In this document: positions 1-7,905 of the stretch, one piece after another | How positions within the stretch are numbered: position 1 is the first letter of the stretch | How the letters are laid out: each line of letters starts with the position of its first letter | Source: Prevotellaceae bacterium KH2P17 | Lineage (GTDB): Bacteria; Bacteroidota; Bacteroidia; Bacteroidales; Bacteroidaceae | DNA length: 64,000 nucleotides | Assembly: GCA_900199655.1 (NCBI GenBank) | Contig: FZRE01000004.1 | Coordinates: 116,195 to 180,194, forward strand | Reading direction: 5' to 3' | Program-made: the position numbers and the translations under genes | Notes under the pieces: model-generated | The model's database searches: none | What the model was told of the DNA's origin: nothing | The model's input: the letters and a program-made list of their open reading frames with translations, nothing else

Positions 1-408
1 ATCCGCGAGCGGTTCTTTAGCTGGATAGAGGCCAATGAGTTCGATGAAGCCCCTCTCTTCTCATCGGTTGCCACCGTGACTGCCTACAGGCACGGCGAAG
101 AATGGCGCAGGCAGATGCTGGAATACGTAGAGGGCAACGTGCTGCTGGTAGAGGATTTCTGCCGTGAGCACATGCCGCAAATCAGGCCTTTGCGGCCGCA
201 GGCCTCGTTCCTGGTGTGGCTCGACTGCACGGCCCTGCACCTGCAGCACGACCAACTGACGGATCTTTTTGTCAATAAAGCTCACTTGGCGCTCAATGAC
301 GGCGAGATGTTCGGCCCTGGGGGCGAAGGTTTCATGCGCATGAACGTGGGCGAGCCGCGCGCTGTTATACGCCAAGCGCTCGCCCAGCTGGCTGCAGCTA
401 TAGGCTGA
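1..408 (+). CDS. PatB/MalY-type PLP aminotransferase, C-terminal part (5' end outside window)
   Basis: The frame is open from base 1 and ends in TGA at 406-408, leaving 135 residues of a protein that begins before the window. The tail resembles the C-terminal domain of fold-type I aminotransferases of the MalY/PatB group (cystathionine beta-lyase or aminotransferase). It has a small-domain segment SFLVWLDC, then a GPGGEGFMRMNVGEPR segment whose arginine would bind the substrate carboxylate in this family. Members usually have about 390 residues, so roughly the last third is present. The PLP lysine lies outside the window, so activity cannot be checked. The gene converges on the CBM9-like gene with only 6 bases between the stops. 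The family call is good; the substrate is unknown. Confidence 0.85.
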   Translation: MRERFFSWIEANEFDEAPLFSSVATVTAYRHGEEWRRQMLEYVEGNVLLVEDFCREHMPQIRPLRPQASFLVWLDCTALHLQHDQLTDLFVNKAHLALNDGEMFGPGGEGFMRMNVGEPRAVIRQALAQLAAAIG

Positions 409-414
409 TGGGGG

Positions 415-1479
415 TCAGGCGGGCTTCTTTTGGGTAAAGTGCCCGGTCTCGTTCAGTGTGTAGACGGTGCCCTGACGGGCGTCTTTTATGGTTATCTTAA
501 AGGTGGTTGGCGTTACTTCCAGCTGCAGGTCGGCTCCCTGCGGCAGCAGTTTCATGTCCTCGGCCGTTAGGCCCAGTTCCTTTGTGCCGGCAAGGTAGCG
601 GTGGTGCTGCTCCCTGCTGGCCTGCTGGGCGTAGTAGAGTGCCCACATCAGCCGGTAGATGCCGGGGTCATGGGGATAGGCAATCGGCTCGTTGTCACGG
701 CTTCCAACGGTCTTGCCGGAGAAGTACAGGTAGGCCCAACGGTCGGGCATGTGCATGTCTATCTTGCCTGTGGGGCTCCATACCCAGTTCTCCTCGGGCC
801 CTCCTTGCTTGAGCCATTCCACGCGCGAGAAGTTTATACGCCAGCAGTTGCCGGCCTTGAGCAGGTTGTCGAAGCCCGTCATGACGTCCTCCCTGGGGAT
901 GGCAATCTCCACGCTCCAGCCCTTGTCGCGGTCTGTACTGTCGTTCAGCGTGCCCTCTATGTGCACGGCAGTCTTCATGGTGCGGTAGTCCCATTGCAGA
1001 AAGAAGGTGCCCCCGTCGCGGTAGGGGCGGCCCATCATCAGGTCGAAGACGGTGTTCAGGGCGTTCATCTCCATCTCAAAGTAGTTCTCGCAGTCACCGT
1101 CGGGGTCGATGAATACCTCGAAGTCGTTGTCGTGATAGATGATGGCGTCGCGCTCAGTGAGCTTTCCGGTCACGTTGGGCTCCTCCATCTCGGCACCTAT
1201 ATACAGGTAGTCGTCGTCCCAGAGCATCTTGGCGCGGGTGGCATATTTGGGCTTGGCGAAGCCTTTTCCGCTGATGTCCCGGAACAGTTCCGTATATTCT
1301 GCCTGCTGCCAGGAGGCTTCGTCGAGCCTTCCGTCAATCTTCAGGCTGCCTGCAGTGCGCCGGCACACGTAGCTCTTGGGGGTGGTCAGCAGGCGTTCAA
1401 ACTTCTGTGTAAGCGATTGCGAACGGGCAGCCGTAGCGATGAGGCACAACAGGACTGCGGCCAGAGTTAGTTTCTTCAT
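415..1479 (-). CDS. Secreted CBM9-like (carbohydrate-binding family 9-like) protein
   Basis: 354 residues. An N-terminal signal peptide (hydrophobic stretch at residues 5-17, small residues before the likely cleavage near 20) sends it to the periplasm or outside. Residues about 40-245 look like the CBM9-like/DOMON beta-sandwich common in Bacteroidota: IDGRLDEASW near the start, then LWDDDYLYIGAEM, then DNDFEVFIDPDGD followed by YFEMEMNALNTVFD. These proteins are annotated as carbohydrate-binding family 9-like, and no catalytic domain is visible. The start overlaps the stop of the upstream antiporter by four bases (ATGA), so the two are probably co-translated although no functional link is obvious. 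The C-terminal 80 residues have no recognised domain. Confidence 0.88.
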   Translation of the reverse strand: MKKLTLAAVLLCLIATAARSQSLTQKFERLLTTPKSYVCRRTAGSLKIDGRLDEASWQQAEYTELFRDISGKGFAKPKYATRAKMLWDDDYLYIGAEMEEPNVTGKLTERDAIIYHDNDFEVFIDPDGDCENYFEMEMNALNTVFDLMMGRPYRDGGTFFLQWDYRTMKTAVHIEGTLNDSTDRDKGWSVEIAIPREDVMTGFDNLLKAGNCWRINFSRVEWLKQGGPEENWVWSPTGKIDMHMPDRWAYLYFSGKTVGSRDNEPIAYPHDPGIYRLMWALYYAQQASREQHHRYLAGTKELGLTAEDMKLLPQGADLQLEVTPTTFKITIKDARQGTVYTLNETGHFTQKKPA

Positions 1480-3746
1480 GACTTGGTTGGTTTGTTTTGT
1501 GTGTTGAAGAGGGCGTCGAGCGAAGCCTGCTCGCCCACAACCCAGATGATGTCGCCCTGCATGAAGGGGCGCGAAGGGTCTATGAGGGTCAGGTTCTCCT
1601 GCCCTTCATCCACGCCAACCACCATGCAGTTGAACTTGTTTCGGATGCCGCTCTCCCTCAAAGTGAGGCCAATGAGGGGGCTGCCTTCGCGCAGCACCAG
1701 CTGTGAGAGCTTCATTTCGCGCTGTTCTATCTCCGGGTCGGCGTCGGCGGTGTCGTGACGCAGCGCGTTGCCAAAGGCCTGTAGCTGCTCGTCGTTGCCT
1801 ATGGCCTGTATCTTGTCGCCGGGGAATATCATGGCTGCTCCGTTGGGAATGTTTATCCGCTGGTTGCCCCGCAGGATGCTGCTCACGTGGATGCCGAAGC
1901 GGTTACGGAACTGGAGCTCCTGCAAAGTCTTGCCTCCCCAGGTGGAATCTTCGGGTATGTCGAAGTCTGAAATGTGTATGTCGCGGTCCAGCAGCCGGCT
2001 TTCAAAGAGCGGACGCTTGCGCCCCATGACCTGTGCCTGAATGTCGCGGGAGTGCAGGTTCTGCACGAAGAGGCGCTCCAGACGGATGCTGCGGTGCTTC
2101 AACCCGCGCGAGAGCACCATCAGGACGATGGCAGCCACGCCGATGCTTATCATCAGCGCGTGGGTGAAACGGGTGAGATAGTTGCAGATATAGAAGATAA
2201 AGGCGATGGCGATAACCACCCTCACCAGTATCGTAAACGCCAGCGGGAGGCGGTTGAGGTGGCTTTGCGTCCAGAGAGACTTGAACTCCGCGCTGTTATT
2301 CTTCTTCATGACGATGGAGCGGAGGAACGGAGCAATCAGTGCAACCGTGAGCACGCCGCACACGCCATTGGCCCACCAGTGGGGCAGGAGGCTCCGGATA
2401 AAGGGCAGGAAGAAGGTGAACATCACGGCAATAACGGCCGAGGAGAGGATGGAGTAGATAAGAACGTTGATGCCGAGAGCCTTGAGCAGCTTCTTCCAGT
2501 CGCTGTCCTCTTCGGCCGAAGTCTGGTGGGCAGTGCCCAAATGGTTCAGCCATCGGCTCCATTTCCTGGGCAGTCGCTTCTCTATGTGGTTGTAACAAGG
2601 CTCGGCGAAGCGAATCATATAAGGCGTGAGGAAGGTTGTGATGACCGATACTGCTACCACCACAGGATACAGGAACTCGCCGATGACATGCAGCGAGAGG
2701 CCGAGCGAGGCGATGATAAAGGCAAACTCGCCTATCTGAGCCATGGAGAAGCCGCAGCGCATGGCTGTTTTGAGCGACTGCCCGCTCAGCATGAAGCCCG
2801 TTGTTCCCAATATTCCCTGCCCCAAAAGGATGGCCAGCACGATAACGACGATAGGCAATGCGTAGTCTGTAAGTATCTTCGGGTCTACCAGCATGCCCAC
2901 CGAGACGAAGAAAACGGCACCAAAAAGGTTCTTGACCGGCTCTACGAGCTTGATAATCTTGTCGGCTTCGATGGTTTCAGCCAGTATGCTGCCCATCACG
3001 AAGGCACCGAACGCGCTGCTGAAGCCTACTGCCGTGGAGACCACTGCCATGAGGCAGCAGAGCCCCAGGGCCACGATAATCATGGTTTCGTCGTTCATCA
3101 GCTTGCGCGTGGCACGCAGAAACCACGGCACGAGGAAGATACCAACCACGAACCAGAGCACGAGGAAGAAGCCTATCTTGAGCACCGAGCCCAGCATCTG
3201 GCCGCCGTCGGGATTGCTGCCGCCCGCTATCGCGCTCAGCATGACCATCATCACGATGGCCAGCACGTCTTCCAGAATGAGCACGCTCATGACGAGTCCG
3301 GCGAAGCGTTGCTGCCTCAGGCCCATGTCATCGAATGCTTTGTAGATGATGGTGGTTGACGACATGGCCAGCATACCGCCCAGGAAGATGCAGTCCATCT
3401 TGCTCCAACCGAAGGCGTGGCCCACGAGTATGCCCGTCATCATCATGGAGAAGATAATGGTAAGGGTGGCTATGACGGGCGCCATGCCCATCTTCAGGAT
3501 TTTCTTGAACGAGAAGTCGAGCCCCAAAGAGAACAGCAGGAACATCACGCCTATGTCGGCCCAGGTCTGTATGTCAGCCTTGTCGACTACCGACATGGTA
3601 TAAGGCATGTGGGGTGAGACGAGGAATCCGGCTACGATGTAGCCCAACACCAGCGGCTGCTTGAACTTCTTGAAGAGCAGGGTCACGGCTCCCGCCACGA
3701 CCAGTATGAGCGCCAAGTCCTTTATTAAGTCTGGAAGTTCTGCCAT
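1476..3746 (-). CDS. CPA2-family cation:proton antiporter with TrkA-C domains
   Basis: 756 residues. About 12-13 hydrophobic segments fill residues 10-400 in the pattern of the CPA2 monovalent cation:proton antiporters (KefB/GerN type), including the signature stretch VMFLLFSLGLDFSFKKI near residue 70. A second membrane region (about 425-560) follows. The C-terminal 170 residues contain two repeats in the style of RCK C-terminal (TrkA_C) domains: a first with LQELQFRNRFGIHVSSILRG and a second with LTLRESGIRNKFNCMVVGVD. These domains gate transport in response to cytoplasmic ligands. The expected role is K+ or Na+ efflux in exchange for protons; the ion cannot be told from sequence. It is the first gene of a two-gene overlap with the CBM9-like gene. 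Confidence 0.93.
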   Translation of the reverse strand: MAELPDLIKDLALILVVAGAVTLLFKKFKQPLVLGYIVAGFLVSPHMPYTMSVVDKADIQTWADIGVMFLLFSLGLDFSFKKILKMGMAPVIATLTIIFSMMMTGILVGHAFGWSKMDCIFLGGMLAMSSTTIIYKAFDDMGLRQQRFAGLVMSVLILEDVLAIVMMVMLSAIAGGSNPDGGQMLGSVLKIGFFLVLWFVVGIFLVPWFLRATRKLMNDETMIIVALGLCCLMAVVSTAVGFSSAFGAFVMGSILAETIEADKIIKLVEPVKNLFGAVFFVSVGMLVDPKILTDYALPIVVIVLAILLGQGILGTTGFMLSGQSLKTAMRCGFSMAQIGEFAFIIASLGLSLHVIGEFLYPVVVAVSVITTFLTPYMIRFAEPCYNHIEKRLPRKWSRWLNHLGTAHQTSAEEDSDWKKLLKALGINVLIYSILSSAVIAVMFTFFLPFIRSLLPHWWANGVCGVLTVALIAPFLRSIVMKKNNSAEFKSLWTQSHLNRLPLAFTILVRVVIAIAFIFYICNYLTRFTHALMISIGVAAIVLMVLSRGLKHRSIRLERLFVQNLHSRDIQAQVMGRKRPLFESRLLDRDIHISDFDIPEDSTWGGKTLQELQFRNRFGIHVSSILRGNQRINIPNGAAMIFPGDKIQAIGNDEQLQAFGNALRHDTADADPEIEQREMKLSQLVLREGSPLIGLTLRESGIRNKFNCMVVGVDEGQENLTLIDPSRPFMQGDIIWVVGEQASLDALFNTQNKPTKS

Positions 3747-3881
3747 AAAAGTAAAACCTTCCCCGCTCCCTCCTATGGGGGGGCTGAGGAAGGCAGTTAT
3801 AGTTGGTTATACAATGTCATTTCTCTTGGTTGCCGGAAACTTGTTTCCCGGTGCGCGGACGGCTTCCGGAAGCCGCGGCGG

Positions 3882-5105
3882 TCAGTCTTCAAAGCCGGCC
3901 GTAATCTCACATATCTTCACGATAACCTGCATGGCTTTGTCCATTACCTGCACGGATACGAACTCGTAGGGGCCATGGAAATTGACGCCGCCGGCGAAGA
4001 TGTTGGGGCATGGCAGGCCGCGGAACGAGAGCTGAGCACCGTCAGTGCCGCCGCGTATGGGCTCCACCTTGGGCGCAACACCGCAGTCCTGCATCGCTTT
4101 TACTACGATGTCGATAACGTGCATGCAGGGGTCAATCTTCTCCTTCATGTTGTAGTACTGGTCTCGCAGTTCCACCTTGACGGTGCCCTCGCCGTACTTT
4201 TCGTTCATCTTCTTGGCTATCGACTCCATGAAGTCCTTGCGGTCTTCAAACTTCTCACGGTCGTGGTCGCGGATGATGTAGCTCAGTTTGGCCTCTTCCG
4301 TGCGGCTTTCGATGTTCAGCAGGTGGTAGAAGCCCTGGTAGCCCTCGGTAGTTTCGGGTATGTCAGTATCGGGTATGTGGCTGTTGAACTCGCAGGCCAG
4401 CCGGTTGGCGTTCACCATCTTGCCCTTTGCATAGCCCGTGTGTACGCTCACTCCCTTGATGCGCACCTTTGCGGCGGCTGCATTGAAGTTCTCGTACTCC
4501 AGGTTCCCCAGGTCTCCTCCGTCCATCGTGTAGGCCCACTGGCATCCGAACTTCTCCACGTCAAAGTGGTGTGCGCCCATTCCTATTTCCTCATCGGGGT
4601 TGAAACCCACGCGAATGTCGCCGTGCTTGATTTCGTCATGGTCGCGCAGATAGCACATGGCCTGCACGATTTCGGCTATTCCGGCCTTGTCGTCGGCGCC
4701 CAGCAGGGTAGTGCCGTCGGTCACGATGAGGTCTTCGCCCACGTGGTCAAGCAGTTCGGGGAACTTCTTGGGCGACGAGATGATGCCCGGCGAGAGCTCT
4801 ATGTCCTGCCCGTCGTAGTTGGCAACTATGCGCGGCTTGATGTCAGCACCGCTGCAATCGGTACTGGTATCGTAGTGAGAAATAAATCCGATGGTGGGAA
4901 TGTCTTTCTTTGTATTGGCCTTCAGCGTGGCGTAGATGTAACCCATCTCGTCCATCTCAACGTCTGCCAGCCCCTCGCGTTCCAACTCCTCTTTCAGGTA
5001 TTTGGCAAAGATGAGCTGCTTGGAGGTACTGGGCACAGTCTCAGAGTCTTCTGCCGACTGCGTGTCAAACTTGGTGTAATTCAGAAATCTTTCAGTTATA
5101 TTCAT
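3882..5105 (-). CDS. pepT: Peptidase T (M20B tripeptide aminopeptidase)
   Basis: 407 residues, the usual PepT length. Cytosolic zinc aminopeptidase that removes the N-terminal residue of tripeptides. Visible motifs in order: SHYDTSTD with the first metal ligand His (about residue 78), [14 protein letters not shown] with the bridging Asp, and [14 protein letters not shown] with the catalytic Glu and the next metal ligand. The C-terminal segment [18 protein letters not shown] matches the family. A -7 box TATCTTTG at 5131-5138 on the same strand gives a short leader. It appears monocistronic: the next gene in the same direction starts 135 bases downstream. Confidence 0.97.
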   Translation of the reverse strand: MNITERFLNYTKFDTQSAEDSETVPSTSKQLIFAKYLKEELEREGLADVEMDEMGYIYATLKANTKKDIPTIGFISHYDTSTDCSGADIKPRIVANYDGQDIELSPGIISSPKKFPELLDHVGEDLIVTDGTTLLGADDKAGIAEIVQAMCYLRDHDEIKHGDIRVGFNPDEEIGMGAHHFDVEKFGCQWAYTMDGGDLGNLEYENFNAAAAKVRIKGVSVHTGYAKGKMVNANRLACEFNSHIPDTDIPETTEGYQGFYHLLNIESRTEEAKLSYIIRDHDREKFEDRKDFMESIAKKMNEKYGEGTVKVELRDQYYNMKEKIDPCMHVIDIVVKAMQDCGVAPKVEPIRGGTDGAQLSFRGLPCPNIFAGGVNFHGPYEFVSVQVMDKAMQVIVKICEITAGFED

Positions 5106-5130
5106 CTTGGTAGGTTTTGTTCTTGTTCTG

Positions 5131-5138
5131 CAAAGATA
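5131..5138 (-). promoter_or_regulatory. Bacteroidota-type -7 box of pepT
   Basis: TATCTTTG on the minus strand fits the Bacteroidota TAnnTTTG consensus and lies 26 bases before the pepT start. Confidence 0.65.
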
Positions 5139-5244
5139 ACGATAAAATTTCTAAATCGCTCATTTTAAACATTAATTTATTTCATCTCCGCGCTTCCGTG
5201 CCAGCAATCAATCCCTGCGATTTTGCCTATTAAGGCCAACAGAC

Positions 5245-5277
5245 ATAAAAAATGAGAAGCCGGAGTGAGGCTTCTCA
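5245..5277 (-). terminator. Intrinsic terminator of tRNA-Arg
   Basis: A 9-bp perfect stem (5253-5261 with 5269-5277) and a short loop, followed on the minus strand by a run of T. It sits 20 bases after the 3' end of the tRNA-Arg gene. Confidence 0.85.
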
Positions 5278-5296
5278 TGATGAAATTCTTGCTTAG

Positions 5297-5370
5297 TGAC
5301 TCCGCTGGGATTCAAACCCAGGACCTTCAGAACCGGAATCTGACGCTCTATTCAGCTAAGCTACGGAGCC
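5297..5370 (-). tRNA. tRNA-Arg (anticodon CCG)
   Basis: A 74-base cloverleaf on the minus strand. The acceptor stem GGCTCCG pairs with CGGAGTC (one G-T pair), with discriminator A. The anticodon arm TCAGA-TTCCGGT-TCTGA gives anticodon CCG, reading the Arg codon CGG. The T arm CTGGG-TTTGAAT-CCCAG is perfect. CCA is not encoded. A clear terminator follows. Confidence 0.95.
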
Positions 5371-5541
5371 GTAAGACGATGCAAAAGTAAGGAAAAAAAA
5401 CAGAACGACCAAAGAAAACGACCGAATTTATGGCGCTGCCTCTGCTTTTTGATGTCCGCCTGGCGCTGCCGCCTTGCCGTTTGCCTCGGCCTGCCGAGAG
5501 TGGCGGCTTGCAGCTGCGGGGGTGTTGTTTGTGTGGAGCGG

Positions 5542-5611
5542 GAACTTTCGACAAGTGTCGCACGATGGTGTGACAAGTGTCGAATGATTGTGCGACACTT
5601 GTCGAAAGTTC
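5542..5611. repeat. Family A intergenic repeat, copy 1 (three 22-bp units)
   Basis: Three 10-bp palindromic cores (GACAAGTGTC, GACAAGTGTC, GACACTTGTC) start at 5550, 5572 and 5594, exactly 22 bp apart. The block is framed by GAACTTTC at the left and GAAAGTTC at the right, so the outer 22 bases on each side (5542-5563, 5590-5611) form a perfect inverted repeat. The rest of the gene-free stretch 5371-5749 holds only the terminator at 5690-5728. Confidence 0.9.
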
Positions 5612-5689
5612 ACGGAGCATATCTTCAGCATCTTTTTCCGATGCCTTGCAGACTGCCGGAGGGAGCTTTTTGCGCAGGTGCCGGGAGGA

Positions 5690-5728
5690 GAACGCAAAAA
5701 GCGGAGGCTCTTGTGAGAGCCTCCGCTT
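5690..5728 (-). terminator. Intrinsic terminator of the 5750-6544 lipoprotein gene
   Basis: A 12-bp perfect stem between 5699-5710 and 5717-5728, with a T tract on the minus strand after it. It is 22 bases downstream of the lipoprotein stop. Confidence 0.85.
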
Positions 5729-5749
5729 GCGTTGTATATGGTCAGTCTC

Positions 5750-6544
5750 CTAACGGTGGCTGTTGGTTTTTACGCTCCTTTTAACTGCCGTAAGTGCGTT
5801 CTTGGGGGTTCCCTTGCCCGAGAAGCTCAGGCCGCTCGATTGCTTCTGTGCGCCCGGTGCTGCCTTGGCGTAGCTGGCGCGATGGAATTCAAAGTCGTCA
5901 TACTCGTCAAGTCCCTCGGTGTTGCTGGTCATGGTGCCGGCAAACAGGTTCTGATCGTCGTCGAGATTGAGGTCTGCGTAGTAGACTACCATTTCCACTC
6001 CCTTGCCTTGTCCTTCATCTGAATCGAAGTCGAGGATGATGTTTCCGTAGTCGTCTATTTCCCAGTTGAAGGCTGTCTGCGTATCGGCAGAGCCGTCGGA
6101 GTAGTCGGTTCGCGTTTCTTTTCCGCGTCCGTAGGCGGCGTTACTCTTGGCCAAATCGAAGTCGTACTCGGCCGTGCAGCTTGCCTGTTGGTACTGGCTG
6201 TTGCCCTGGTCGCGCCAGTTCATCTTCATGGGGCCGTTCCATGCGCCCGTTGTGAGTATGCGCGCCATAGCCCGCTTGTTGGCGTCGCGCTCCTGGGCTA
6301 TGCCGTTCACAAAGTCGTTCCAGTCGCTCTGGTAGGCGTCGGGGTAGTTGCTGGAGAACCAGTTGGCGGTGGTCTGGTCGTCAGTACCGAAGGCGCCGTA
6401 CTTGTAGAAGTAGTCGTCGAGCGCCTGTTCTACATCGAAGTAATAGTCGTCGCGGTCGTCCCAGTAGTAGTCATCGTCGCTGCAGGAGGCGAAGATGAAC
6501 ATGGCTGCTGCAGCCACGAGCATGAATTGATATACCTTTTTCAT
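5750..6544 (-). CDS. Acidic lipoprotein of unknown function
   Basis: 264 residues. A type II signal peptide ends in the lipobox FASC (Cys21), so the mature protein is lipid-anchored. It continues with an unusually acidic, aromatic stretch (DDDYYWDDRDDYYFD, residues about 23-37), which resembles surface-export signals of Bacteroidota lipoproteins in its acidic character. The middle (about 130-230) looks beta-rich, and the tail is basic and low-complexity. I do not recognise a catalytic domain. It follows another lipoprotein gene after 24 bases on the same strand, so the two probably form one transcript from the promoter at 7172-7179, ending at the terminator 5690-5728. Confidence 0.8.
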   Translation of the reverse strand: MKKVYQFMLVAAAAMFIFASCSDDDYYWDDRDDYYFDVEQALDDYFYKYGAFGTDDQTTANWFSSNYPDAYQSDWNDFVNGIAQERDANKRAMARILTTGAWNGPMKMNWRDQGNSQYQQASCTAEYDFDLAKSNAAYGRGKETRTDYSDGSADTQTAFNWEIDDYGNIILDFDSDEGQGKGVEMVVYYADLNLDDDQNLFAGTMTSNTEGLDEYDDFEFHRASYAKAAPGAQKQSSGLSFSGKGTPKNALTAVKRSVKTNSHR

Positions 6545-6568
6545 AATCCTGTAATTTAGAAAGTTATT

Positions 6569-7123
6569 TTATTTTTTCATTGTTCTTGCGAATTCGCCGC
6601 TCTTGGAGGCATGTCCGCCCATGGAGTCGGTGCGTATCATGCCGATGGTTGGCTTGGCATAGCCCATGTAGTCCCAGTAGGGATCCCAGTCGAAGCTCTG
6701 CTGCAAGGCCAGGTTGAAGTAGATGTCGCGGTTCGTGCCGTCGTCGAGCATGCCCGAGAAGCTGTAGTCCGTGAGTTCGTAATCGTAGATGTAGGCGGTG
6801 GTCCAGTCGGCATCGTCGTAGTCAATCTCTATCTGTCCGTGGCTCACATACCAGTTGAAGGGGGTGTAGGCGTAGTTGCGGTAGGGGTTGCGCACGTCGT
6901 AGTCGACCTCGTAACCTGTGCCGTCGGTGTTGAACTGGATGGTAGTACGGTAGCTGTTGCCCTGCAGTCCCCACCTGTCACGGTATACGGAAGAGATGGA
7001 ACCGCTCCATGTGCCCCAGAGGGTGGTGGCTATTTCGGTGTCAGGGTCAACTTCGCAAGAGCTGAAGGTGAAGGTCGTCAGGGCCATCAGCATGACTGTT
7101 ATCAGTGTAAAATACCGTTTCAT
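6569..7123 (-). CDS. Small lipoprotein, lipocalin-like in pattern, function unknown
   Basis: 184 residues with a lipoprotein signal peptide (SSC, Cys23). The mature part opens with TTLWGTWSGSI, a pattern seen at the start of many small lipocalin-like or DUF-type Bacteroidota lipoproteins, followed by alternating beta-like segments rich in Tyr, Asp and Trp. No catalytic residues are evident. It is the first gene of a two-gene unit with the 5750-6544 lipoprotein. Upstream lie a -7 box (7172-7179) and a pair of palindromic sites at 7221-7256 that may be operators. Confidence 0.78.
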   Translation of the reverse strand: MKRYFTLITVMLMALTTFTFSSCEVDPDTEIATTLWGTWSGSISSVYRDRWGLQGNSYRTTIQFNTDGTGYEVDYDVRNPYRNYAYTPFNWYVSHGQIEIDYDDADWTTAYIYDYELTDYSFSGMLDDGTNRDIYFNLALQQSFDWDPYWDYMGYAKPTIGMIRTDSMGGHASKSGEFARTMKK

Positions 7124-7171
7124 ATCTTTTTGCTTTTTAATTGTCGTCAGTAACTTTCAATGTTTCTGCTG

Positions 7172-7179
7172 CAAAATTA
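7172..7179 (-). promoter_or_regulatory. -7 box of the two-lipoprotein unit
   Basis: TAATTTTG on the minus strand, 49 bases before the 7123 start. The palindromic pair 7221-7256 lies about 45-80 bases further upstream. Confidence 0.6.
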
Positions 7180-7220
7180 GCTATAAGTGGGCATGCTGCA
7201 AGCGTAATTCGCATATTGTG

Positions 7221-7256
7221 GAGTAGGAAAATCCCTACTCTTCTGGGAGCTTTCCC
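7221..7256. promoter_or_regulatory. Paired palindromic sites, putative operator (copy 1)
   Basis: Site 1 is the perfect palindrome GAGTAGGAAAATCCCTACTC (7221-7240). Site 2 is the related GGGAGCTTTCCC (7245-7256), with centres 20 bp apart. The core AGGAAAATCCCTAC recurs upstream of the 38657 gene, also paired. The position upstream of a -7 box fits an activator or two-component regulator; no binding protein can be named. Confidence 0.5.
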
Positions 7257-7317
7257 CCTCGCTAACAAAAAAAACATAAAATCTGTAAAACCACCATCCG
7301 AAGTCTAATCTTTTTCG

Positions 7318-7325
7318 TATATTTG
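7318..7325 (+). promoter_or_regulatory. -7 box of the glutathione peroxidase/trxB unit
   Basis: TATATTTG matches TAnnTTTG, 28 bases before the start codon at 7354. Confidence 0.65.
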
Positions 7326-7353
7326 CATTGTCATTATAAACATCATAAACAAA

Positions 7354-7905
7354 ATGAAGACTGTATACGATTTTTCTGTAAAAGACAGAAAAGGTAACGA
7401 AGTGTCCTTAAAAGAGTATTCCAATGAGGTTCTCCTCATCGTAAACACTGCCACCAAGTGTGGATTTACCCCCCAGTACGAAGAACTGGAAAAACTCTAC
7501 GAGCAATATCACGCTGCGGGCTTCGAGATTCTCGACTTCCCGTGCAACCAGTTCGGCCAACAGGCCCCCGGAACGGATGAGAGCATCCACAGCTTCTGTA
7601 AGCTCACGTACGGTACGGAGTTCCCTCGCTTCAAGAAAGTCAAGGTGAACGGCGACGATGCCGACCCACTGTATAAGTATCTGAAGGAGCAGAAGGGCTT
7701 CGCCGGATGGGACGAGTCGCACCCCATCTACCCTGTTCTTGACAAGATGCTCAGTGAGGCCGACCCCAATTACAAGGACAATCCGGACATCAAGTGGAAC
7801 TTTACCAAGTTCTTGGTCGACAAGAAGGGCATCGTGGTAGCACGCTTCGAGCCTACCGAGAAGATAGAGAACATTGAGCAACAGATAAAGGAACTCTTGA
7901 AATAA
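7354..7905 (+). CDS. Glutathione peroxidase family (thiol peroxidase, Cys type)
   Basis: 183 residues, thioredoxin fold. The active-site segment NTATKCGFTPQYEELEKLY (Cys near residue 36) is the Cys form of the GPx signature, and the second motif DFPCNQFGQQAPGT carries the resolving Cys and the catalytic Gln. WNFTKFLVDKKG supplies the conserved Trp-Asn. Non-selenium bacterial members usually take electrons from thioredoxin rather than glutathione. This fits the neighbour: the stop codon shares one base with the start of thioredoxin reductase. It should reduce hydrogen peroxide and organic hydroperoxides in the cytosol. Confidence 0.95.
   Translation: MKTVYDFSVKDRKGNEVSLKEYSNEVLLIVNTATKCGFTPQYEELEKLYEQYHAAGFEILDFPCNQFGQQAPGTDESIHSFCKLTYGTEFPRFKKVKVNGDDADPLYKYLKEQKGFAGWDESHPIYPVLDKMLSEADPNYKDNPDIKWNFTKFLVDKKGIVVARFEPTEKIENIEQQIKELLK

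Noticed and set aside
1974..3359. Long open frame (over 460 codons) on the plus strand
   Set aside because: It lies fully opposite the antiporter gene, is rich in His, Glu and Gln with no domain, and follows from the codon bias of the real gene.
3975..5168. Open frame of nearly 400 codons on the plus strand
   Set aside because: It is antisense to pepT, whose motifs are intact, and has no recognised domain or start signal.
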